From Arthrobacter gandavensis (GTDB lineage Bacteria > Actinomycetota > Actinomycetes > Actinomycetales > Micrococcaceae): a stretch of 64,000 nt of DNA. The notes under the pieces are model-generated. The model searched no databases. It had not been told where the DNA came from and saw only the letters and a list, made by a program, of their open reading frames with translations. Position numbers and translations under genes: made by a program. Position 1 is the first letter of the stretch; each line of letters opens with the position of its first letter. Shown piece after piece: positions 46,468 to 54,908 of the stretch. Location of the stretch: assembly GCF_009192735.1 (NCBI RefSeq), contig NZ_VTFU01000004.1, positions 62,001-126,000 on the forward strand, given 5' to 3'.

Positions 46468-47715
46468 TCAGCGTCCGCAGCGTTTCCGCGCGGCGGCCCT
46501 GGCCCACGTTTCGGCGGCCAGCACCGATTCCAGCGTGAGCGGTGCCGTGTCGGTGTGCTCGGCCAGTACGGCGGCGATCGTATCAACGATGTCTGTGAAT
46601 CCGATGAGACCGTCGTGGAAGGCATCCACCGCTTCTTCATTGGCGGCGTTGTAGACAGCCATGCCGGTTCCGCCGGCCGCGGCGGTGCGCTTGGCCAGCG
46701 CGACGGCGGGAAAAGCCTCCTCGTCCAGCGGTTCAAAGGTCCACGAGGTCGCCTTGGACCAGTCGCAGGGTGCGGCCGCGCCGGGCACCCGGTCCGGCCA
46801 GCCCATGCCCAGCGCAATCGGCAGCCGCATGTCCGGCGGGGATGCCTGGGCGATGGTGGAGCCGTCCACGAACTGCACCATGGAATGCACGATGGACTGC
46901 GGATGAACGACGACGTCGATTCTCTCCAGCGGCACGTCGAACAGCAGGTGCGCCTCGATGACTTCCAGGGCCTTGTTAACCATGGACGCGGAGTTGGTGG
47001 TGACCATCCGGCCCATTTTCCAGGTGGGATGCGCCAGCGCCTGGTCCGGTGTGACGTCCGCCAGCTCACTGCGGGACTTGCCGCGGAACGGGCCGCCGGA
47101 GGCCGTGACGATAAGGCGGTCCACTTCCTGCGCCGTGCCGGAGCGCAGGGCCTGCGCCAGCGCTGAGTGTTCGGAGTCCACGGGGACCAGCTGTCCGGGA
47201 GCGGCGGCGCGCTTCACCAATTCACCGCCCACGATCAGGGATTCCTTGTTCGCCAGGGCCAGCAGGTGCCCGGCTGCCAGCGCAGCGAGCGTGGGCTCCA
47301 GTCCGATGGAGCCGGTGATGCCGTTCAGGACAACCTCGGCTTCGGGCCAGGCGGCGATGGCCGTGGAGGCGTCGGGGCCGGTGAAGAGTTCCGGATCGTA
47401 ATCGGATACTCCAGCGGCGGCTGCGGCGGCCTGAACCGCCCGGTGCAGGGTGGCGGTGTCCACAGTGGCGGCACCGACGGCTGCTGCGCGGGTGTGGACC
47501 GCCTGGCGGGCGAGCAGTTCCAGGTTCGAGCCGCCGGCGGCCAGGGCCACAACGGTGAACCGCTCCGGGGCGGCGTCGGCCACATCAATGGCCTGGGTGC
47601 CGATGGAACCGGTGGAGCCCAGGAGCACCACGCGGCGCGGAACCCCCTCGGTGCTGCCGAAAGGGCGGGGAGCTGCTGCTGCGGACGGGGTGCCGGAAGA
47701 CGCTGAAGGCTGCAT
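46468..47715 (-). CDS. dxr: 1-deoxy-D-xylulose 5-phosphate reductoisomerase
   Basis: Dxr makes 2-C-methyl-D-erythritol 4-phosphate in the MEP pathway. The NADPH loop [15 protein letters not shown] is near residue 38 and the active-site ASGGPFRG and [11 protein letters not shown] stretches are intact. I start at ATG 47715 ([10 protein letters not shown]), six bases after GATACT; a GTG at 47733 is possible. The roughly 30-residue Ser/Ala/Pro-rich N terminus is longer than in E. coli. A long inverted repeat lies just upstream. Confidence 0.94.
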   Translation of the reverse strand: MQPSASSGTPSAAAAPRPFGSTEGVPRRVVLLGSTGSIGTQAIDVADAAPERFTVVALAAGGSNLELLARQAVHTRAAAVGAATVDTATLHRAVQAAAAAAGVSDYDPELFTGPDASTAIAAWPEAEVVLNGITGSIGLEPTLAALAAGHLLALANKESLIVGGELVKRAAAPGQLVPVDSEHSALAQALRSGTAQEVDRLIVTASGGPFRGKSRSELADVTPDQALAHPTWKMGRMVTTNSASMVNKALEVIEAHLLFDVPLERIDVVVHPQSIVHSMVQFVDGSTIAQASPPDMRLPIALGMGWPDRVPGAAAPCDWSKATSWTFEPLDEEAFPAVALAKRTAAAGGTGMAVYNAANEEAVDAFHDGLIGFTDIVDTIAAVLAEHTDTAPLTLESVLAAETWARAAARKRCGR

Positions 47716-47721
47716 GGTTCC

Positions 47722-47727
47722 AGTATC
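47722..47727 (-). promoter_or_regulatory. Candidate -10 box for dxr
   Basis: GATACT (four of six TATAAT positions) on the minus strand ends six bases before the dxr ATG. It fits the leaderless pattern seen elsewhere in the window. Confidence 0.35.
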
Positions 47728-47757
47728 GCGCACCGAGCCGGCCGGCATGGCCCGCAC

Positions 47758-47846
47758 GGGGCACTGGTTCCCACTCTTCGGGGCTGATGTTGGCTCTGAG
47801 ACCCCTTTGGTCCCGCTGGGGCTCCAACAGTGGGAACCCGTGCCCC
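47758..47846. repeat. 18-bp inverted repeat with 53-base loop upstream of dxr
   Basis: GGGGCACTGGTTCCCACT (47758-47775) pairs with AGTGGGAACCCGTGCCCC (47829-47846) with one mismatch. It fills the gap between the SDR gene end and the dxr start, so it may terminate the SDR transcript or form a structured element in front of dxr. Confidence 0.75.
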
Positions 47847-47854
47847 TGTTTGGG

Positions 47855-47885
47855 CAGAGCTAGAGCCCTCAGTCAGAGCTAGAGC
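47855..47885. repeat. 12-bp direct repeat at the SDR 3' end
   Basis: CAGAGCTAGAGC occurs at 47855-47866 and 47874-47885, a period of 19 bases. The second copy contains the SDR stop codon; the first lies after it. Confidence 0.8.
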
Positions 47886-48553
47886 GTAATGGGAAGCGCG
47901 GCCACGGCATCCGGAATATTGGTGGATCCGGAGACAACCGAGAGCACCTGCCGGCTGCCGCGTCCGGTGTTAATCAGCTCCGCGAGGACGGCGGCGACGT
48001 CGTGCCGGGGGATGTCGCCCGCTTCCTCCACCGGTCCCAGCTCCACCAGTCCCTCGGCCGCGTCATTGGTCAGGTGCCCCGGACGCAGGATGGTCCAGTC
48101 CAGGTCGCGGGTTTTGAGGTCCTCTTCGGCCGCCAGTTTGGCCACGAGGTAGGCGTAGAAAACATCGTCGATACCCTCGGGCCGGGCACCTCCGCGGACG
48201 GAGTCCAGCCCCGACGACGAAATCTGCACGAAGCGTGCCACACCCGCCTGCTCCGCCCCGTCCGCGAGCAGCACCGCCGCGCCGCGGTCGACGCTGTCCT
48301 TGCGGGCAGCGCCGCTGCCCGGCCCGGCCCCGGCGGCAAAAACAGCGGCATCGGCACCGGTGAGGACCTGGATGACGTCGTCGCTGGTGCTGTTCTCCAG
48401 GTCGATGATGACCGGGGCCATGCCGTCAGCCTCGATGTCGCCCGCCTGGTCCGGGTTGCGGATCAGTCCGGCGACATCATGGCCCGAGGCGACCAGCAGC
48501 CGTCCCAGTTCGCGGGCAATCTGTCCATGGGCTCCTGCAATGACTATGCGCAT
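47879..48553 (-). CDS. Atypical SDR / NAD(P)-binding protein (NmrA-like)
   Basis: This 224-residue Rossmann protein begins MRIVIAGAHGQIARELGRLL with the GxxGxxG-type loop, and the VRFVQISSSGLDSVRG-like strand is followed by a YLVAKLAAEEDLKTRDLDWT segment typical of NAD(P)H-binding atypical SDRs (YtfG/NmrA-like). The catalytic Tyr-Lys pair is weak, so it may sense nucleotides or have quinone-related activity. I use ATG 48553, six bases after TACCTT. It lies downstream of citE but probably has its own promoter. Confidence 0.82.
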   Translation of the reverse strand: MRIVIAGAHGQIARELGRLLVASGHDVAGLIRNPDQAGDIEADGMAPVIIDLENSTSDDVIQVLTGADAAVFAAGAGPGSGAARKDSVDRGAAVLLADGAEQAGVARFVQISSSGLDSVRGGARPEGIDDVFYAYLVAKLAAEEDLKTRDLDWTILRPGHLTNDAAEGLVELGPVEEAGDIPRHDVAAVLAELINTGRGSRQVLSVVSGSTNIPDAVAALPITL

Positions 48554-48559
48554 CTTACG

Positions 48560-48565
48560 AAGGTA
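48560..48565 (-). promoter_or_regulatory. Candidate -10 box for the SDR gene
   Basis: TACCTT on the minus strand ends six bases before the SDR ATG at 48553; no ribosome binding site is seen. Confidence 0.4.
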
Positions 48566-48584
48566 GCGCAGCACCCCGGCAGCT

Positions 48585-48611
48585 GTCCGGACTCAGGGAT
48601 GAAATCCGGAC
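48585..48611 (-). terminator. Weak hairpin after citE
   Basis: GTCCGGA (48585-48591) and TCCGGAC (48605-48611) make a seven-base stem with a 13-base loop, just after the citE stop. It may end the leucine operon. Confidence 0.4.
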
Positions 48612-48635
48612 TTCGGGGCGCAAGGATTGTCTCCC

Positions 48636-49448
48636 TCAGCGCCCGGCGCGGCTCAGCGTCTGCTGCGCCTGCTTCAGTAACGGCCCGTCGATCATTTCGC
48701 CGCGGAAATTGAACACGCCGCCGTGGTTCGCCGCTTCAGCGAGGACCTCGGCCGCGTAGGCAACCTCGTCGTCGGACGGCGCGTACGCGGCGCGCACCGC
48801 CGCCACCTGTCCGGGATGGATGCAGGCCTTGGCGGCGAACCCGGATGCCGCGGCATCGCGTGCCTCGATCTCCAGCCCGCCCGTGTCTTTGATGTTGCCG
48901 TAAATGGAATCAACGGCTCCCTTGCCAAACGCTCCGGCCGCCAGGAGCACCGTGGCCCTGGCATGCTGTGCAACGCCCCGATAGGTGCCGTCCGAACTGC
49001 GGCTGGACTCGCCGCCGAGCGAAGCCAACAGGTCCTCGGCGCCCCACATCAGGGCCCTCACGCACGGGACCTGCGCAATTTCCGCCGCGCGGACCACGCC
49101 CAGTGCGGTTTCCACGAGGGCGACGACGGCGAAGTCCGCGAGCGCGGCGCCGATGGCCGGCGCGTCTTCGGCTTTGGCCAGCATCAGTGTCCGGTACGGA
49201 GTCTGCCGCACTGCGGCCAGGTCCTTGTCGAAGTCCCCGGTCCCCAGTGGGTTCACCCGCACGATGGTGGTCTCCGGGTCCAATTCCGAGGCGATCAGGT
49301 TTCGCCTCGCGGCCTCCTTGTCTGCGGGGGCGACGGCGTCTTCCAGGTCCAGGATCACCGCATCAGCCCGGTCGGCTGCCTTGGCGAACCGTTCAGGGCG
49401 GTCCGCCGGGCAGAACAGCAGGGCAGGTCCCATGGGGAATGTTGTCAC
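48636..49448 (-). CDS. citE: CitE-family CoA-ester lyase
   Basis: This 270-residue HpcH/HpaI-type lyase has LFCPADRPERF, AVILDLEDAV with the acidic residues that bind magnesium, and ALVETALGVVRAAEIA with GAEDL. Its mycobacterial counterpart by position (Rv2498c) is a beta-hydroxyacyl-CoA lyase used in leucine and itaconate breakdown, so this one may cleave 3-hydroxy-3-methylglutaryl-CoA or citramalyl-CoA. The start is GTG at 49448 with AAGGAG eight bases upstream; the open frame extends to 49583 but is not protein-like. It follows maoC by 67 bases. Confidence 0.87.
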   Translation of the reverse strand: MTTFPMGPALLFCPADRPERFAKAADRADAVILDLEDAVAPADKEAARRNLIASELDPETTIVRVNPLGTGDFDKDLAAVRQTPYRTLMLAKAEDAPAIGAALADFAVVALVETALGVVRAAEIAQVPCVRALMWGAEDLLASLGGESSRSSDGTYRGVAQHARATVLLAAGAFGKGAVDSIYGNIKDTGGLEIEARDAAASGFAAKACIHPGQVAAVRAAYAPSDDEVAYAAEVLAEAANHGGVFNFRGEMIDGPLLKQAQQTLSRAGR

Positions 49449-49515
49449 GCGGGTTTCTCCTTCACGTCCGGGGTTCGGGTTCCAATCTATCTGGCGGCCT
49501 GTCTGCGGGCGCAGC

Positions 49516-50007
49516 TCACGGTTGCTGCTGCTCACCGCCGGCCTGCGTCCAGACCAGCGCGGTGCGGGTGCAGCGCCCCACAACGTCGCCGTTTTGATTC
49601 CTGCCCGTGTGCGCCAGCGTGACGATGCCCTGTCCGGGACGGGAGGAGGACAGCCGTTTCTGGACCACCCCGGTCTCTGTGTACAGCGTGTCCCCGTGAA
49701 AGAGCGGATGCGGAAAGCTGATCTCGCCGAGCCCCAGCTGCGCCACCAGGGTCCCCTGCGTCAGCTGCCCCACGGACTGGCCCACCATGGTGGCCAGAGT
49801 GAACATGGAGTTCACCAGCCGCTGCCCGAACGGCTGCCCGGCACTGTAGGCGGCATCAAGATGCAGTCCCTGGGTGTTCATGGTCAGGGTGGTGAACAGG
49901 ACGTTGTCCGCCTCGGTCACCGTGCGTCCTGGGCGGTGCCGGTAGACCGCACCGGGCTCAAACTCCTCGTACCAGAGCCCGCGCTGTTCGATGACCCGGG
50001 GGGCCAT
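49516..50007 (-). CDS. MaoC-family acyl-CoA hydratase/dehydratase
   Basis: This 163-residue hot-dog-fold hydratase has GRTVTEADNVLFTTLTMNTQ, GQRLVNSMFTLATMVGQSVG and FPHPLFHGDTLY as family parts. Adjacent CitE and CoA transferase suggest it hydrates 3-methylglutaconyl-CoA or itaconyl-CoA, replacing the usual enoyl-CoA hydratase. The ATG at 50007 has GAGGAG six bases upstream; a TTG at 50049, overlapping scoB, is an alternative that adds 14 residues. It is not a substitute for the carboxylase enzymes upstream. Confidence 0.85.
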   Translation of the reverse strand: MAPRVIEQRGLWYEEFEPGAVYRHRPGRTVTEADNVLFTTLTMNTQGLHLDAAYSAGQPFGQRLVNSMFTLATMVGQSVGQLTQGTLVAQLGLGEISFPHPLFHGDTLYTETGVVQKRLSSSRPGQGIVTLAHTGRNQNGDVVGRCTRTALVWTQAGGEQQQP

Positions 50008-50038
50008 CGCCAGCTCCTCGGTTCCGGCGTCGGGCTCC

Positions 50039-50680
50039 TCATACGTCAAGGGAGACCTCCAGCGGCGCTCCGGTGGCGGCCACCACCTGCTCCACACTGA
50101 CCCCGGGTGCGGTTTCGCGCAGGATCAGCCCCTCCGGTCCCACCTCGATGACGGCGAGGTCGGTGACAATCAGGTCCACGCAGGCGCGTCCGGTCAGCGG
50201 CAGGGAGCATTCGGCCACGATCTTCGGATTGCCGCTGCGGTCCGTGTGGTCCATCATCACGATCAGCCGCTTGGCTCCGAACACCAGGTCCATCGCTCCG
50301 CCCATGCCCTTGACCATTTTTCCGGGGATCATCCAGTTGGCCAGGTCCCCGTTGGCCGCCACTTCCATGGCTCCCAGCACGGCCACGTCCACATGCCCGC
50401 CGCGCACCATGCCGAAGGACGCAGCGGAGTCGAAGAAGGATGCCCCGGAGTTGACCGTAACGGTTTCCTTGCCGGCGTTGATCAGGTCCGGGTCCAGCTG
50501 GTCTTCAGTGGGATAGGGGCCGACGCCGAGCACCCCGTTTTCGGAATGCAGCACCACTTCCACGCCCTCGGGGATGTAGTTGGGAATCAGCGTCGGCATG
50601 CCGATGCCGAGGTTGACGTACTGTCCGTTTTCCAGCTCGCGGGCCACCCGGGCGGCGAGTTCATAGCGGGTCAGTGCCAT
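50039..50680 (-). CDS. scoB: CoA transferase subunit B (3-oxoacid type)
   Basis: This 213-residue beta subunit transfers CoA between succinyl-CoA and a 3-oxoacid such as acetoacetate. The catalytic glutamate region [12 protein letters not shown] is clear, and [20 protein letters not shown] is the typical second motif. The ATG at 50680 follows the scoA stop by one base. Succinyl-CoA:acetoacetate activity would finish leucine breakdown; itaconate or another acid could be used as well. Confidence 0.92.
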   Translation of the reverse strand: MALTRYELAARVARELENGQYVNLGIGMPTLIPNYIPEGVEVVLHSENGVLGVGPYPTEDQLDPDLINAGKETVTVNSGASFFDSAASFGMVRGGHVDVAVLGAMEVAANGDLANWMIPGKMVKGMGGAMDLVFGAKRLIVMMDHTDRSGNPKIVAECSLPLTGRACVDLIVTDLAVIEVGPEGLILRETAPGVSVEQVVAATGAPLEVSLDV

Positions 50681-50681
50681 G

Positions 50682-51446
50682 TCAGGAGTCCTTTCCGGTG
50701 GCTGTCACGGTGCGCTTCTCGATGCGTTTCTCCGCCGGGCCGGAATGGACCACCCGCTGGACAAAGATTCCCGGAACATGCACGGACGCAGGATCCAGCC
50801 CGCCCGGTTCCACCAGTTCCTCCACCTCGGCGATGGTGATCCGGCCGGCCATGGCGCACAGCGGGTTGAAGTTCATGGCGCTGGCATGGAACACCAGGTT
50901 GCCGTGCCGGTCGCCCTTCCAGGCATGGACCAGCGCAAAGTCCGGCGTCAGTGATTCCTCCAGCACGTACTCCGCTCCCCCAAATGACCGCACTTCCTTG
51001 GGCTCCGAGGCCTGCAGCACCCCGCCGTCGCCGTCGTACTTCTGCGGCAGCCCGCCCTCGCTGACCTGGGTGCCAACCCCGGCAGTGGTGTAAAAAGCGG
51101 GAATACCGGCACCTCCCGCGCGCAGTTTTTCCGCCAGGGTTCCCTGCGGGGTCAGGATGACCTCCAGCTCGCCGGCCAGGAACTGGCGGGCAAACTCCTT
51201 GTTTTCCCCCACGTAGGAACTGACCGTCCGGCGGATGCGGTGGTCCGCCAGCAGCCGGCCCAGGCCCCAGTCATCGACGCCGCAGTTGTTGCTGACGGTT
51301 TCCAGGTCCGCCGCGCCCTGGTCATGCAGGGCGTCGATCAGTGTCACCGGGATGCCGCACAGGCCGAAGCCGCCCACGGCCAGGGACGCCCCGTGCGGAA
51401 TGTCGGCCACCGCAGCAGCTGCAGTGGGTATCACTTTGTCTATCAT
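50682..51446 (-). CDS. scoA: CoA transferase subunit A (3-oxoacid type)
   Basis: This 254-residue alpha subunit shows [20 protein letters not shown] near the N terminus and [19 protein letters not shown] near the C terminus. I use ATG 51446 ([13 protein letters not shown]); an in-frame start at 51479 would add eleven unlikely residues. It pairs with ScoB directly downstream. In M. tuberculosis scoAB lie upstream of accD1, whereas here they follow the dehydrogenase gene, so the order is rearranged. Confidence 0.91.
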   Translation of the reverse strand: MIDKVIPTAAAAVADIPHGASLAVGGFGLCGIPVTLIDALHDQGAADLETVSNNCGVDDWGLGRLLADHRIRRTVSSYVGENKEFARQFLAGELEVILTPQGTLAEKLRAGGAGIPAFYTTAGVGTQVSEGGLPQKYDGDGGVLQASEPKEVRSFGGAEYVLEESLTPDFALVHAWKGDRHGNLVFHASAMNFNPLCAMAGRITIAEVEELVEPGGLDPASVHVPGIFVQRVVHSGPAEKRIEKRTVTATGKDS

Positions 51447-51538
51447 CGATCCATCCGTTCGTTCGTCTCCGTTGACCAACCTGCCGCTGCCGGCACACCG
51501 GCGGCGGGCACCGGCAACCGGCGCCCGGTCCGCCTATC

Positions 51539-52714
51539 CTAGAGGCCCAGCTCGCGGGCAATGAGCATCAGCTGGACTTCGGTGGTGCCCTCGCCCACTT
51601 CAAGGATCTTGGAGTCGCGGTAGTGGCGGGCCACCCGGAACTCGTTGATGAAGCCGTAGCCGCCGAAAATCTGTGTCGCGTCGCGGGCGTTGTCCATGGC
51701 CGCCTCACCGGCCACCAGCTTGGCCATGGCGGCCTGCGTCTTGAACGGCTTGCCGGCCAGCATCCTGGCCGCGGCGTCGTAATACGCAAGGCGGGCGGTG
51801 TGGGCCCGGGTCTGCATGCGGGCGATCTTGAAGGAAATGGCCTGGTTGGTGCCGATGGCCGCGCCGAAGGCATGCCGTTCCTTGGCGTAGCGCAGCGCCT
51901 CCTCCACGCAGCCCTGGGCGGCGCCAGTTGCCAGTGCGGCAATCGCGATGCGGCCCTCGTCGAGGATCTGCAGGAAGTTGGCAAACCCGCGGCCTTCGGC
52001 GCCGAGCAGGTTGGCCCCTGGCACCCGGACGTTGTCCAGGGTCAGCGGATGCGTGTCCGAGGCGTTCCAGCCCACCTTGTTGTAGGCCTTTTCGGCGGTG
52101 AAGCCCGGAGTCTCGGTGGGCACCAGGATGGTGGAGATCTGCTTCTTGACCTTGGTGCCGCCGGCGCCGTCCGGAACTTCGGTGCTGCCGGTGACCGCCG
52201 TGACGGTAACCAGCCGGGTGATGTCGGTGCCGGAATTGGTGATGAATTCCTTGCTGCCGTTGATGACCCACTCTCCGTTGTCCCGGCGGGCATTGGTCCG
52301 GGTGCCGCCGGCGTCGGATCCGGCCTCGCTTTCGGTCAGGCCGAAGCCGGCGAGCGCTTCACCGGACGCGAGCATCGGCAGCCACTGCTGCTTCTGTTCC
52401 TCGGTGCCGAACCGGTACAGCGGCATGGCGCCAAGTGAGACCCCGGCCTCCAGCGTGATCGCCACGGACTGATCCACCCGGGCAAGCTGCTCCAGGGCCA
52501 GCGCCAGGGCGAAGTAGTCTCCGCCCATGCCGCCGTATTCCTCGGGGAAGGGCAGCCCGAACAGGCCCATCTCCCCCATCTGTGCCACCACTTTATAGGG
52601 GAAGCTGTGCTCTTCGTCGTGCTGCGCCGAGACCGGGGCAACCACGGTGTCCGCGAAGTCACGCACCGTGTCCACCAGGTCCTGATAGTCCTCGCTGAGT
52701 TCAAAGTCCGGCAT
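51539..52714 (-). CDS. Acyl-CoA dehydrogenase (isovaleryl-CoA-type, FadE19-like)
   Basis: This 391-residue flavoenzyme oxidises short branched acyl-CoAs. It has GFGLTESEAGSDAGGTRTNA for FAD/substrate contacts, QIFGGYGFINEFRVARHYRD, and the end GEGTTEVQLMLIAREL. Given the neighbours it probably acts on isovaleryl-CoA. The ATG at 52714 has AAAGGAG six bases upstream; the frame runs open to 53401 but the upstream part is the antisense-like shadow of the carboxylase gene. It lies 11 bases after the alpha carboxylase gene. Confidence 0.92.
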   Translation of the reverse strand: MPDFELSEDYQDLVDTVRDFADTVVAPVSAQHDEEHSFPYKVVAQMGEMGLFGLPFPEEYGGMGGDYFALALALEQLARVDQSVAITLEAGVSLGAMPLYRFGTEEQKQQWLPMLASGEALAGFGLTESEAGSDAGGTRTNARRDNGEWVINGSKEFITNSGTDITRLVTVTAVTGSTEVPDGAGGTKVKKQISTILVPTETPGFTAEKAYNKVGWNASDTHPLTLDNVRVPGANLLGAEGRGFANFLQILDEGRIAIAALATGAAQGCVEEALRYAKERHAFGAAIGTNQAISFKIARMQTRAHTARLAYYDAAARMLAGKPFKTQAAMAKLVAGEAAMDNARDATQIFGGYGFINEFRVARHYRDSKILEVGEGTTEVQLMLIARELGL

Positions 52715-52725
52715 GTCCTGCTCCT

Positions 52726-54900
52726 TTAGGAAGGCGTTGCATCGGTTTCGGTGGTGCTGTGTTCGGTACTGACTGGTCCAGCGCTGCCGGGTCCGGCGTC
52801 GGTTGGTTCGTCGTCGGTTGGTTCGTTGTCGGGCGTCACCACGGCCAGCACCTGGTCGGCCTTGACCAGGTCTCCTGGCCTCAGGTTCAGGGACACGGTG
52901 CCGCTGACGGGAGCCGTGAGCTGGTGTTCCATCTTCATCGCCTCCACGCTCAGCAGTGGTTGGCCGGCGGTGACCTGCACCCCGTCCGCCACGGCCACGG
53001 CGGTCACGGTGCCGGGCATCGGCGAGCGGAGCACCGGGTCGACGGCGCCCGCAGCCCGCCCGGCCGCCGCACGGTCCGCGGCCAGCAGTTCGGCACGTGT
53101 CCGCGCCCGCAACTCCGCGGCATATCCGGCGTCGGCAATCCACACCGTGCCGCCGGCCTCCGCCGTCCCTCCCCCCGATGTCCCGGAGTCCACCGTCAGC
53201 GTGACCGGATGAACCACTCCGTCCAGCGTGACCATGGCACGCTCTCCGTCCCGCAGCAGCGACGCGCGGTGCTGCGGCCCCCCATTGATGCTGAGGAGGG
53301 TGTCCGGTGCGCTTCCGTCCAGGGTGACGACGTCGTCGTCGGTTCCCGACGCGGCGGCGGCAAAAGTGAGGGTAAGCGGCTGCCGGACGCCCATCCGCCA
53401 TCCGTCCGCGCGCCGCCAGGGCGAGGGCGACGCCGTGCCGGAAGTCTCCGGAGCAGCCAGGGCAGCTGCCTGGACCAGGGCAGCTGCCTGGACCAGGGCC
53501 GCGGCCGCCAGCTCCGGCTCCGACGGTTTGCGGAACTGCAGCTCCGGCAGCTTGCGCTCAATCATCGTGGTGTCCAGCCGTCCGGCCCTGACGTCCGGGT
53601 CATTGATCAGCAGGCGCAGATACTCGGTGTTGGTTCCAATGCCCAGGATTACGGTCTGTGCCAGGGCGGCGTCCAGACGGTCCAGCGCCGTATCCCGGTC
53701 CGGGGCCCAGGCGATGACCTTGGCCAGCATCGGGTCGTAGCTGGAGGACACCGTCAAACCCTCCAGCAGGGAAGAATCCACGCGGATGCCTTCTCCCGCG
53801 GGCTCGTGCAGTGTTTGGATCCTGCCGGAGGTGGGCAGGAAGTCCCGCGCCGGGTTCTCGGCGTACACGCGGGCCTCCACCGCATGGCCCGTGAGCCGGA
53901 CATCGGCCTGCGACAGCTGCAGCTTTTCTCCGGCCGCAATGCGGATCTGTTCCTCCACCAGGTCCAGGCCGGTCACCATTTCCGTCACCGGATGTTCCAC
54001 CTGCAGCCGGGTATTCATTTCCATGAAGAAGAACTCGCCCGGCGCTGCGTCCGAGACCAGGAACTCCACAGTTCCGGCCCCGGTGTAGTCCACGGACCGG
54101 GCGGCATCGCAGGCCGCCTCGCCGATCCGGGCCCGGGTAACCTCGTCCAGCAGCACCGACGGCGCCTCCTCGATGACCTTCTGGTGCCGGCGCTGCAGGG
54201 AACACTCCCGCTCCCCCAAATGGATCACGTTGCCGTGCGTGTCGGCCAGGACCTGCACCTCTATGTGCCGGGGCACGCTGATCAGCCGTTCCAGGAACAG
54301 GGTGTCATCACCGAATGCCGACGTGGCCACCCGCCGGGCAGTCGGGAGCACGGAGGGCAGGTCCTCCGCCCGCGCCACCGCGTGCATGCCCTTCCCGCCG
54401 CCGCCGGCCGAGGGCTTGATCAGCAGCGGAAAGCCGATGTCCGCTGCCGCAGCAATCAGCTGCCCGTCGGTCAGGCCAGGTTCGGCAATCCCGGGCACCA
54501 CGGGAACCCCGTACGCGGAGACATGGTTCTTGGACCGGATCTTGTCCCCCATCACGTCCAGGGCATTGACTCCGGGACCAATGAAGACGATTCCGGCGCT
54601 CTCCAGCGCCCGGGCAAATCCGGCGCTTTCGCTGAGGAATCCATAGCCCGGATGCACGGCGCCGGCACCGGTTGCCCGGCAGGCGGCCAGGACTGCCTCC
54701 ACGTTGAGGTAGCTCTCGCGCGGGGCGGCCGGACCGAGCCGGACAGCGACGTCGGCCTCGCGCACGTGCCGGGCGCCGGCGTCGTCGTCGCTGTAGACGG
54801 CGGCCGAGCGGATGCCCAGCCGGCGCAGGGTGGCAATGATGCGGCAGGCAATCTCGCCCCGGTTGGCCACCAGGACCGTGTCAAAAAGTGGTTGTGTCAT
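52726..54900 (-). CDS. accA1: Acyl-CoA carboxylase biotin-containing alpha subunit (methylcrotonyl-CoA type)
   Basis: This 724-residue subunit joins biotin carboxylase (N-terminal VLVANRGEIACRIIATLRRL, ATP-grasp with SAGGGGKGMH, REXSLQRRHQKVIEEAPS-like segment) to a C-terminal biotin carrier domain with EAMKMEH (K at about 656). An unusual acidic Asp/Thr/Ser tail of about 30 residues follows the biotin domain. I start at ATG 54900; a GTG at 54912 overlapping the upstream stop is possible. With accD1 it should carboxylate 3-methylcrotonyl-CoA. The linker contains an 18-base duplication. Confidence 0.93.
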   Translation of the reverse strand: MTQPLFDTVLVANRGEIACRIIATLRRLGIRSAAVYSDDDAGARHVREADVAVRLGPAAPRESYLNVEAVLAACRATGAGAVHPGYGFLSESAGFARALESAGIVFIGPGVNALDVMGDKIRSKNHVSAYGVPVVPGIAEPGLTDGQLIAAAADIGFPLLIKPSAGGGGKGMHAVARAEDLPSVLPTARRVATSAFGDDTLFLERLISVPRHIEVQVLADTHGNVIHLGERECSLQRRHQKVIEEAPSVLLDEVTRARIGEAACDAARSVDYTGAGTVEFLVSDAAPGEFFFMEMNTRLQVEHPVTEMVTGLDLVEEQIRIAAGEKLQLSQADVRLTGHAVEARVYAENPARDFLPTSGRIQTLHEPAGEGIRVDSSLLEGLTVSSSYDPMLAKVIAWAPDRDTALDRLDAALAQTVILGIGTNTEYLRLLINDPDVRAGRLDTTMIERKLPELQFRKPSEPELAAAALVQAAALVQAAALAAPETSGTASPSPWRRADGWRMGVRQPLTLTFAAAASGTDDDVVTLDGSAPDTLLSINGGPQHRASLLRDGERAMVTLDGVVHPVTLTVDSGTSGGGTAEAGGTVWIADAGYAAELRARTRAELLAADRAAAGRAAGAVDPVLRSPMPGTVTAVAVADGVQVTAGQPLLSVEAMKMEHQLTAPVSGTVSLNLRPGDLVKADQVLAVVTPDNEPTDDEPTDAGPGSAGPVSTEHSTTETDATPS
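53462..53497. repeat. 18-bp perfect tandem duplication inside accA1
   Basis: GCAGCTGCCTGGACCAGG occurs at 53462-53479 and again at 53480-53497. It keeps the frame and duplicates AALVQA in the linker between the carboxylase and biotin domains. Confidence 0.9.
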
Positions 54901-54908
54901 TTCCTGGC

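Noticed and set aside
52715-53401. Long N-terminal extension of the acyl-CoA dehydrogenase frame
   Set aside because: The true start at 52714 has AAAGGAG in place; the extension overlaps the accA1 coding sequence and is low-complexity Arg/Gly.
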